From: Clostridiaceae bacterium
Lineage (GTDB): Bacteria > Bacillota > Clostridia > Oscillospirales > Acutalibacteraceae
Direction of reading: 5' to 3'
Length of the DNA: 23,935 nt
NCBI GenBank assembly: GCA_904502175.1
Contig: CAJGDU010000004.1
Location: 1 to 23,935 of the forward strand
Shown here piece by piece: positions 1 to 6,095 of the stretch. How positions within the stretch are numbered: the first letter of the stretch is position 1; each line of letters opens with the position of its first letter. The translations under genes and the position numbers were made by a program. The notes under the pieces are model-generated. The model was given only the letters and a program-made list of their open reading frames with translations, ran no database searches and was not told where the DNA came from.

Positions 1-1066
1 AGGCGATATGATCGGCGGCGCCATGTACGCCCTCGACCGCCGTCTCCACATGAAATGGCTCGGCATCGTGTTCGCGTTCCTCGCCATTCTGGCCTCCTTC
101 GGCATCGGCTGTACGGTCCAGGCCAACGCCATCGTCTCCAACGTGACCATCGCCATCCCGGTCCTGCGCCCCGGCTTCATCGCCGTCACGCTCGGCATCC
201 TGGTCTCGCTGGTCATCGTCGGCGGCATCCGCAGCATCGTCCGCGTCGCGGAAAAGCTCGTCCCCATCATGGCGGTCTTCTATGTCCTGGGCTGTTTTGC
301 CATCCTCGTCATGAACCGCAACTACCTCGCGGAGACCGTGACCACCATCATTCAGGCCGCTTTTGCGCCCCGCGCCGCCGGCGGCGGGTTCATCGGCTCC
401 ACCATCATGATGGCGGCCCGCTACGGTACCGCCCGCGGTCTGTTCTCCAATGAATCCGGTATGGGTTCCGCGCCGCTCGTCGCGGCCGCCGCCCAGACCC
501 GCAACCCCAAGCGCCAGGCCCTGGTCTCCATGACCGGCACCTTCTGGGACACCGTCATCATCTGTCTCATGACCGGTCTGGTCCTCGTGTCCTGCATCAT
601 CCGTCATCCGCACATCGATGCCCAGAGCGGCAACGGCGCCAACCTGACGGCCCAGTCTTTCGGGTCCATCCCCTACATCGGGACGCCCATCCTCATCCTG
701 GGGCTCATCGCCTTCGCGTTCTCCACCATCCTCGGATGGTACTACTACGGTGAGCGCTGCGTCGTCTATCTGTTCGGCGAACAGGTCATCGTGTTCTACA
801 AGCTCCTCTGGATCATCGGCGTCGTGGCCGGCGCCCTCGTCGAACTGAACTTCGTCTGGTCCGCCTCCGAGCTCATGAACGGCCTCATGGCCATCCCGAA
901 CATCATCGCGGTCCTGCTCCTCAGCAGAGAGATCGCCAAAGATACGAAGAAGTACAAAGGCAAGCACATCGACGATGTGGACGACACCGAAATACCGGTG
1001 GTCAAGAACGCCAAACGGGGCGTGCTCCACATCAATATGGACGATGTGAACCGCACCGACTGGTAA
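1..1066 (+). CDS. Sodium:alanine/glycine symporter, AGCS family (5' end outside window)
   Basis: This is the C-terminal part of a membrane symporter that brings small neutral amino acids such as alanine or glycine into the cell with sodium. The open frame is already running at the first base (codons GGC GAT ATG), so the ATG at base 8 is internal. The family is usually about 450-500 residues and roughly 350 are seen here. Family-like stretches are ASFGIGCTVQAN, close to the usual ASFGIGNxVQAN, and GLFSNESGMGSAP, close to the usual GxFSNEAGxGSAP. Hydrophobic segments alternate through to the segment ending LLLSREIAK. The tail of about 45 residues is charged and cytosolic-looking. The stop TAA is followed at once by a terminator, so this is the last gene of its unit. 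Family is clear; the substrate is not readable. Confidence 0.9.
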   Translation, partial: GDMIGGAMYALDRRLHMKWLGIVFAFLAILASFGIGCTVQANAIVSNVTIAIPVLRPGFIAVTLGILVSLVIVGGIRSIVRVAEKLVPIMAVFYVLGCFAILVMNRNYLAETVTTIIQAAFAPRAAGGGFIGSTIMMAARYGTARGLFSNESGMGSAPLVAAAAQTRNPKRQALVSMTGTFWDTVIICLMTGLVLVSCIIRHPHIDAQSGNGANLTAQSFGSIPYIGTPILILGLIAFAFSTILGWYYYGERCVVYLFGEQVIVFYKLLWIIGVVAGALVELNFVWSASELMNGLMAIPNIIAVLLLSREIAKDTKKYKGKHIDDVDDTEIPVVKNAKRGVLHINMDDVNRTDW

Positions 1067-1079
1067 GCAGAAAAAGAAA

Positions 1080-1112
1080 CGGTCTCCCGAAACGGGAGGC
1101 CGTTGTTTTTTA
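1080..1112. terminator. Bidirectional rho-independent terminator
   Basis: CGGTCTCCCG and CGGGAGGCCG form a 10-bp stem (one G-T pair) around an AAA loop. TTGTTTTTT follows on the plus strand, and the A-rich run before the stem gives a T-rich tail on the minus strand. It serves both the symporter gene and the convergent thioesterase gene. Confidence 0.85.
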
Positions 1113-1829
1113 TTCCATATGGACCAGCAGCGCGGTCGTTTCTCCGCAGGAGACCCGGATGTCCAGGCCGTTTTCGGCGGGCTGCCGGTAGAACGTCAGC
1201 GCATCGCCCTCGTAGACAGAGTTGCGGAAAATGACGTCGAAGGACGTGGGCGCCAGCTCGTGCAGTTCCCGGTTGGAGAAGGTGCCGAGGAGGGCGCGGA
1301 CGTAGGCCACGTTGTTCATGTGGCCGCCGATGTCGATGTCGGTGGACCGCACCGTGTACTCCGCGTACCGGTCCGCTTCCTCGAAGCGGTCGCGGACACG
1401 GGTGAAGCCTTCCGGGCAGGCCGTGGGCCGCTCGAAGGTCATGCCTTCGGGGTACACTTCGGACAGCGGCGTCAGCTTCATGGTCTCCGTGTTCAGGGCC
1501 GCCCACTCGGTCTTGCCCCGGGCCAGGACCTGACCGCCGCGGCGGAGCTCATAGTTCCGGTCGCCCCGCAGTTTGGTCGGCGGGTCCAGCCAGGTGGCCA
1601 CTATGACCGTCTCATCCATGTTCGGCCGGTCTTCGATGCACACTCTGGTCTTGACCGTCAGCCAGAAGAGATGGCGGGGGCTGAGGTCGGCCCAGCCGAC
1701 GCCCAGAGCGGCCGCGTGGTCGGTGGCAATGTCCATGAACAGGTTGAACAGCTGCCAGATGCTCAGTTTCCCGTCCGCGTCGCAGAGGCTCGGCGAAACG
1801 GGGACTTCTTTTTCAAAGTAGTTGGTCAT
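1110..1829 (-). CDS. Acyl-ACP thioesterase (Fat family, double hot-dog)
   Basis: This is predicted to release free fatty acids from acyl carrier protein in the cytoplasm. The 239 residues match the size of bacterial acyl-ACP thioesterases with two hot-dog halves. The first half has the usual opening (SIWQLFNLFMDIATDHA, residues 23-39) and a W-LT-(V)K strand. The second half carries the family's HxNN block as DIGGHMNNVAYV (D166, H170, N172, N173). In the usual motif DxNxHxNN the Asn before His is a proposed catalytic residue, and here it is Gly168. The ribosome site is weak (AAGGCGG). The gene lies 26 bases downstream of the pseudo-ATPase gene on the same strand with no terminator between, so the two are probably co-transcribed. 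Family call is confident; activity is uncertain because of the Gly. Confidence 0.85.
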   Translation of the reverse strand: MTNYFEKEVPVSPSLCDADGKLSIWQLFNLFMDIATDHAAALGVGWADLSPRHLFWLTVKTRVCIEDRPNMDETVIVATWLDPPTKLRGDRNYELRRGGQVLARGKTEWAALNTETMKLTPLSEVYPEGMTFERPTACPEGFTRVRDRFEEADRYAEYTVRSTDIDIGGHMNNVAYVRALLGTFSNRELHELAPTSFDVIFRNSVYEGDALTFYRQPAENGLDIRVSCGETTALLVHME

Positions 1830-1855
1830 AGGACCGCCTTCTTTCCGATGCGGAC

Positions 1856-4015
1856 TTATTTGTCCCAGCCGGCGCGGATGCGGCGGCAGTAGATGGCCGT
1901 GACGATGGCGGAGATGAGTGTAACGAGGGGCGCCGCCCAGATGCCCGCCAGTCCGACGACCGCGAGGACCATGACGACCGCCTTCAGGACGATGACCAGG
2001 ATGGTGTTCGTCCGGGCCGCCTGGAAGGTGCGGCGGGCCGTGCGCAGCGTGCCGACCACCCGGGACGGGGCTTCCGGCATGACCACGGTGTCCACCGTGT
2101 CGATGATGTGGGGATAGCGCACGCCGTTCAGGGCAATGCCGCCGTCGGCGTAGTCGAGCAGGATGCGGTCCTTCTCCCCGTCTCCGACAAAGACCAGCGT
2201 CCCGTTCTTCTGCAGGTTCCGGGTGAAGGTCTGCAGAGCGGCCAGCTTGTCTTCCGGTGCCAGTTCCGCGCCGAACTCGTCAATGGAGAGTTCTTCGGAG
2301 AGCAGTTTTGAGGGACCACGGGCGCCGCCGGTGAGCATGGTGATGCCGGTCAGGCCCATGTCGTGGAGGCCCTTGATGGTCTCTTCACTGTCTTTGCGGG
2401 CGTTGTCGGAGGTGACGATGCAGCCCATGTATTTCTGGTCCACGGCCACGTGGAGCTTGTTGCCCGCCTGGTGGCTCTCCCGGACGTCGATGCCCTCGGC
2501 CAGCATGCAGCGGGCGTTGCCGGCCACGAGCCGGTGTCCGTCCACATAGACGATGACGCCGAGACCGGGGGTCTCTGTGAAGCCGACGAGTTCTTCCTCG
2601 TCGATGTCCTTGCCGTAGGCTTTCCGGATGCAGTCCGCGATGCGGTGGCCGGACAGGGCCTCGGCCTTCGCGGCCATTTCCAGGAGCGTGGCAGCTTTAT
2701 ACCCCTCCGCGGGGATGATATCGATGACATCGGGCTCGCCCTTGGTCAGGGTGCCCGTCTTGTTGAAGACGACTTTTTCGGCGTTGGCCAGCTGTTCGAA
2801 CGGCCCGTCGCCCCGGACCAGCACGCCGTTGTAGAAGGCGGTGCCCAGACCGTTTTCAAAGCACAGGGGCCCCTGCAGCAGGAGTTCGCCGGTGCCGGCG
2901 AGGATCATGAAGGTGAAGGCGATGCGCATCCATTCGTGCCAGTTCCCCGTCAGGAGAGACGGCACGATGCCGAGGGCCAGGCCCAGCAGCAGGACCACGA
3001 TGCCGAACGCGGTGGAGAACTTCCGGGCAAACTCGCTTTCCCGGGACTCGTCCGCGGAGTCGTCATACATGAAGCGGGTGACCCGCTGGGCGGTGGAGTC
3101 GGCGTAGGAGCAGGTGGTGACCAGCTGGAGGTTTTCGGAGGTGACCACCATGCCGGCACAGACCTGGTCGCCGGCGAAGACATACTTCGGAGCCGTATCT
3201 CCGGTCAGCAGGACCGTGTCGAGCAGGCCGGACTCCCCGACCACATAGCCGTCGATGGGGACCAGCTCGTTCTGCTGCACCAGGATGGTCTCCCCCGGCC
3301 ACACCTTTTCCGGCGCGACCGACGTGAACCCGCCATCCCGCGCCACATAGACCGAGTCGACCTCAAAGTCCTCGAGGGCGCCGAAGAGGGCGTCGGAATG
3401 GGAGGCGTTGAGGGACGTGAGGAAGCCCGCGATGACGTAGAAGAACATGCCGACGGTGGCTTCCGGGAACTGCCCGACGAAGACGCCGCCGATGGTTGCA
3501 ATGGTCACGAGCAGGTCGGAGTCCAGGAACTTCGCCCGGAACAATTTGCGGATGCCGTCTCCGATGACTTCATAGGAGAGAATGAGGTAGGCCACCACCA
3601 GGAAGGCGATGGACATGAAGCTCGCCCCTTCGGCGTCCGTGTCAGAAAAATGGAAAAACAGACCAAAGCCCAGCAGCACGCCGCCGAGAATGATCTGAAG
3701 TAATTTGAACCCGGGGCTCCCAAAACCCGGCAGCACGCTGTTTCGTACCGCGCTGACTTTTTCCCGCTTGTACGGGACGCCCGGCGGCTCCTCTTCGAAG
3801 CTGGCCGCTTCTGCGACCGTCTTCGGCGCAGGAGCTTCTGCCGGCTCCGGCGCGGGCTCCTCCGGCTCGATGACCGGCATGGGCGTGGGAGGCATTTTGT
3901 TTTCATGGGAGGGCTGGTCGTCGAGCAGGTCCTGGACTTTGCTGCGCTCTTTTCCCACGACCGCATCTGCCGCCGCGGAGGAAGCATCGTCGAAGAACTT
4001 CCGCTTGATTGCCAT
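1856..4015 (-). CDS. P1B-type ATPase-like membrane protein lacking catalytic residues (pseudo-ATPase)
   Basis: The architecture is that of heavy-metal P1B ATPases: eight hydrophobic segments (about residues 101-123, 131-152, 167-182, 185-203, 333-355, 362-382, 671-690, 693-709), an actuator-like domain (about 205-330) and P and N domains (about 400-665). Nearly all signature residues differ. The phosphorylated Asp of DKTGT is Asn418 (NKTGTLT), TGE is TGD (271-273), the CPC metal motif is GTG (374-376), the N-domain HP is HR (457-458), the P-domain TGD is TGG (562-564), and GDGxND is GDGEKD (611-616). The N-terminus (about 1-90) is a Pro/Glu/Ala-rich tail without a CxxC metal domain. The frame is intact over 719 residues, so this does not look like a decaying gene. 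ATP-driven transport by the normal mechanism is unlikely; a sensor, scaffold or regulatory role is inference. AGGAG precedes the ATG. Confidence 0.85.
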   Translation of the reverse strand: MAIKRKFFDDASSAAADAVVGKERSKVQDLLDDQPSHENKMPPTPMPVIEPEEPAPEPAEAPAPKTVAEAASFEEEPPGVPYKREKVSAVRNSVLPGFGSPGFKLLQIILGGVLLGFGLFFHFSDTDAEGASFMSIAFLVVAYLILSYEVIGDGIRKLFRAKFLDSDLLVTIATIGGVFVGQFPEATVGMFFYVIAGFLTSLNASHSDALFGALEDFEVDSVYVARDGGFTSVAPEKVWPGETILVQQNELVPIDGYVVGESGLLDTVLLTGDTAPKYVFAGDQVCAGMVVTSENLQLVTTCSYADSTAQRVTRFMYDDSADESRESEFARKFSTAFGIVVLLLGLALGIVPSLLTGNWHEWMRIAFTFMILAGTGELLLQGPLCFENGLGTAFYNGVLVRGDGPFEQLANAEKVVFNKTGTLTKGEPDVIDIIPAEGYKAATLLEMAAKAEALSGHRIADCIRKAYGKDIDEEELVGFTETPGLGVIVYVDGHRLVAGNARCMLAEGIDVRESHQAGNKLHVAVDQKYMGCIVTSDNARKDSEETIKGLHDMGLTGITMLTGGARGPSKLLSEELSIDEFGAELAPEDKLAALQTFTRNLQKNGTLVFVGDGEKDRILLDYADGGIALNGVRYPHIIDTVDTVVMPEAPSRVVGTLRTARRTFQAARTNTILVIVLKAVVMVLAVVGLAGIWAAPLVTLISAIVTAIYCRRIRAGWDK

Positions 4016-4040
4016 AGAGACCGCCCCTTTCTCCTATCTA

Positions 4041-4064
4041 TAGTACATTCACTTTATTGTACTA
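4041..4064. promoter_or_regulatory. Inverted repeat, candidate operator
   Basis: TAGTACA and TGTACTA form perfect 7-bp arms separated by 10 bases, in the spacer between the divergent pseudo-ATPase and hot-dog thioesterase genes. The right arm overlaps the -10 box of the minus-strand promoter, as expected for a repressor site. Which protein binds is unknown. Confidence 0.5.
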
Positions 4065-4084
4065 AAAGATTCTTGGCATTGCAA
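4056..4084 (-). promoter_or_regulatory. Promoter of the pseudo-ATPase/thioesterase operon
   Basis: Read on the minus strand, TTGCAA (-35) and TACAAT (-10) are separated by exactly 17 bases. The -10 lies about 40 bases upstream of the ATG at 4015. The -35 is self-complementary and is also a possible -35 for the divergent gene. Confidence 0.55.
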
Positions 4085-4105
4085 CTGAGCAAAATATGCT
4101 ATAAT
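4079..4105 (+). promoter_or_regulatory. Promoter of the hot-dog thioesterase gene
   Basis: TATAAT at 4100-4105 is preceded by TGC, making an extended -10 (TGnTATAAT). A TTGCAA lies 15 bases upstream; that spacing is short, so the extended -10 probably does most of the work. The ATG is 26 bases downstream of the -10. Confidence 0.65.
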
Positions 4106-4131
4106 GGCACGCAGAAAAAGGAGGGACGCTC

Positions 4132-4536
4132 ATGGGAGCATTCGAAAACGTACAGGCCGCCGCGGCCTATTTCCACGATGACCGGTTCGCCACGGAGAAC
4201 GGCATCGAGCTCGTCGAGCTCACCGACGACCATGCCCTGGCAAAGATGGTCATCACCCCGCGCCACCGCAACGCCATGGGGGCCGTCATGGGCGGTGCCA
4301 TCTTCACCCTCGGAGACCTCGCCATCTCCGCCCACGGCTGCAACCTCCACATGCCCGTCGTCGGCGCGGACGCCAACATCCACTATCTTGCCGGCGCGAA
4401 GGGCGATGTACTGTTCGCCAAAACCCGTTGCCTCAAAAACGGCCGCACCACAGCGGTCATCGAGGCGGAAGTCTACGACGACACCGACCGGCTGCTCGCC
4501 GTCATGACCGGTACCTGTTTCAAAATCGATCGTTAA
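4132..4536 (+). CDS. PaaI-type hot-dog fold acyl-CoA thioesterase
   Basis: This small (134-residue) single hot-dog protein is predicted to hydrolyse acyl- or aryl-CoA thioesters in the cytoplasm as an oligomer. The core motif is RNAMGAVMGGAIFTLGDLAISA. It has the N...G...GG...D pattern of the PaaI/YdiI class: Asn47, Gly50, Gly54-Gly55, and Asp62 at the catalytic acid position. The His that usually precedes the two glycines (HGG) is Met53 here. The closing strands (DVLFAKTRCLKNGRTTAVIEAEVYD) are typical of the fold. AGGAGG stands just before the ATG. The gene has its own promoter, is divergent from the pseudo-ATPase operon, and ends at a strong terminator, so it is monocistronic. The substrate cannot be read from sequence. 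Confidence 0.85.
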   Translation: MGAFENVQAAAAYFHDDRFATENGIELVELTDDHALAKMVITPRHRNAMGAVMGGAIFTLGDLAISAHGCNLHMPVVGADANIHYLAGAKGDVLFAKTRCLKNGRTTAVIEAEVYDDTDRLLAVMTGTCFKIDR

Positions 4537-4545
4537 AACAAAAAG

Positions 4546-4581
4546 AACCCCCTCCGGGAACGGAGGGGGTTTTTCTTTTTC
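4546..4581. terminator. Bidirectional rho-independent terminator
   Basis: AACCCCCTCCG and CGGAGGGGGTT make an 11-bp perfect stem with a GGAA loop. A T-rich tail follows on the plus strand and an A-rich flank on the other side. It ends the thioesterase gene and the convergent transporter operon. Confidence 0.9.
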
Positions 4582-4590
4582 AAAAGCGGT

Positions 4591-5283
4591 TTATTTCACC
4601 AGGGTGACGGTGTCGAGGGCGATGAGCCCGTTCGCCATCTCCTGGAACCCGCCGGCGTCGGGCGACTGCGGGTAAAGGACCGCGACGGTGCCTTTGACCG
4701 TAAGGCCTCTGCCCTTTTCAAACATGTTGAACTGTTCTCTCTGCTCTTCCGTGTTCAGGTAGACCCGGAGCGGCACTTTGGTGCCGGTGTCCAGCTCCAC
4801 GTAGAGCATCTTCGAGGACTTGTCCTTCAGTTTGCCGGTCACGGTGACGCTCTTGCCGTCATAGGCTTTCCGGAAGGCGTCCACATCGGCGTCATACATG
4901 GCGCCGAGGGTCTTGGCCGATGCCTTCGCCTGGTAGGTGACTTCGCCGCTGAAGGTTTCCGCCTTTTCGGACGTCTCGGCCGCTTTGCCGTCGGTGTCAG
5001 AGGACTTCTTCGTCTTTTCCGCGGACTCCTTTTCCGTCGTCCGTTTGCCTTTGCCGTTCTCGGCCGCCTCTTTGGCCGCCGCCTCTTTTTCCTCTTCCAG
5101 CGTCAGGGTGACTGCCGTATTGTCGTCCGCCGCGAGGATGCCCGCGGACTCGCCGAGACCGGCTCTGCCGCTGTGGACGTAAAGGACGACGCCCGCCAGA
5201 ATGCCGATGAGCAGCAGCGCCGCAACGACGAGGCCGATGATGCCGCCGACCCCGAGGCCGTCTTTTTTCTTGGTTTTTGCCAT
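4591..5283 (-). CDS. Membrane-anchored protein with OB-fold-like (tRNA_anti-like) C-terminal domain
   Basis: The function is unknown. The first 11 residues are lysine-rich, followed by one transmembrane segment (about 12-36), so the protein is probably anchored with its bulk outside the membrane. Residues about 62-112 form a Glu/Lys/Ala/Ser low-complexity linker that may be partly helical. Residues about 115-230 are a beta-rich domain with the pattern GKSVTVTGKLKDK...LYVELDTG...VKGTVAVL, resembling the tRNA_anti-like OB-fold seen in small lipoproteins and stress-linked envelope proteins. It starts 23 bases after the transporter ATPase on the same strand with no terminator between, and is the last gene of that operon. 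No catalytic motif is visible. The OB assignment is by pattern only. Confidence 0.65.
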   Translation of the reverse strand: MAKTKKKDGLGVGGIIGLVVAALLLIGILAGVVLYVHSGRAGLGESAGILAADDNTAVTLTLEEEKEAAAKEAAENGKGKRTTEKESAEKTKKSSDTDGKAAETSEKAETFSGEVTYQAKASAKTLGAMYDADVDAFRKAYDGKSVTVTGKLKDKSSKMLYVELDTGTKVPLRVYLNTEEQREQFNMFEKGRGLTVKGTVAVLYPQSPDAGGFQEMANGLIALDTVTLVK

Positions 5284-5306
5284 AGTTGTGCCTTCTTCCT
5301 AAGGGG

Positions 5307-6095
5307 TTACAGGATTTTGGACAGGAAGTCTTTCAGACGGTCGGACTTCGGGTCGTCGAAGATCTCTTCCGGCGTGCCTTCCTCAATGAGGGCACCGTCC
5401 GCCATGAACATGACGCGGTCGGCCACTTCGCGGGCAAAGCCCATTTCGTGGGTGACGACGACCATGGTCATGCCTTCGGCCGCCAGCTGCTTCATGACTT
5501 CCAGGACCTCGCCGACCATTTCGGGGTCGAGCGCGGAGGTGGGTTCGTCGAAGAGCAGGACTTCCGGCTCCATGCAGAGGGACCGCACGATGGCGATACG
5601 CTGCTTCTGGCCGCCGGACAGCTGGGACGGATACGCTTCCGCCCGGTCTGCCAGGCCAACGCGCTCGAGCAGGTTCATGGCCCGCTGGCTGGCCGCGGCA
5701 TCCGACTCGTGTTTGAGTTTGGTGGGCGCAATGATCATGTTCTGGATGACGTTGAGGTTGTCAAACAGGTTGAAGTGCTGGAACACCATGCCCACCTTCT
5801 GGCGGTACTTGTTGATGTCCGCCGTCTTGGCCATAATGTCCTCGCCGTCCATGATAATGGAGCCGGCGGTGGGGACTTCGAGGAGGTTGATGCAGCGCAG
5901 GAAGGTGGACTTACCGGAACCGGAGGGCCCGATGATGACCACGACTTCGCCGCGGTGGATGTCGGTGGACACGTTGCGCACCGCGTGGATGGTCTCTTTG
6001 AACGTCTTGTCGAGGTTCCGAACGGAGATGAGCACATCGCCTTTCGGCTCATAGAGCTTTTTCGCTTTGACAGCCATGACTTTCTTATCGCTCAT
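5307..6095 (-). CDS. Polar amino-acid ABC transporter, ATP-binding subunit (GlnQ type)
   Basis: This is the cytoplasmic ATPase that drives import by the fused permease/binding protein encoded just upstream. All motifs are present: Walker A GPSGSGKST (56-64), Q-loop Gln106, signature LSGGQ (159-163), Walker B LLFDE with Asp183 and Glu184, and H-loop His216. The 262-residue length is normal for the family. I chose the ATG at 6095 because AAAGGAGG stands 10 bases before it; the frame is open further upstream but without a better site. The start overlaps the end of the upstream gene by 11 bases, so the ribosome site lies inside that gene and translation is probably coupled. The solute is likely a polar amino acid such as Gln, Glu or Arg; the sequence does not say which. 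Confidence 0.93.
   Translation of the reverse strand: MSDKKVMAVKAKKLYEPKGDVLISVRNLDKTFKETIHAVRNVSTDIHRGEVVVIIGPSGSGKSTFLRCINLLEVPTAGSIIMDGEDIMAKTADINKYRQKVGMVFQHFNLFDNLNVIQNMIIAPTKLKHESDAAASQRAMNLLERVGLADRAEAYPSQLSGGQKQRIAIVRSLCMEPEVLLFDEPTSALDPEMVGEVLEVMKQLAAEGMTMVVVTHEMGFAREVADRVMFMADGALIEEGTPEEIFDDPKSDRLKDFLSKIL

Noticed and set aside
2762..2764. The possibility that Asn418 in the ATPase-like protein is a sequencing error for Asp.
   Set aside because: A single wrong base could explain this one codon, but five other signature motifs are also changed, so the loss of catalytic residues does not depend on it.
2363..3703. A plus-strand open frame of about 446 codons opposite the P-type ATPase-like gene.
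   Set aside because: It is antisense to a gene with clear P-type ATPase structure and has skewed composition and no ribosome site.
1856..4015. Annotation as a copper or zinc exporting ATPase.
   Set aside because: There is no CPx motif, no CxxC metal domain, no phosphorylatable Asp and no metal regulator nearby.
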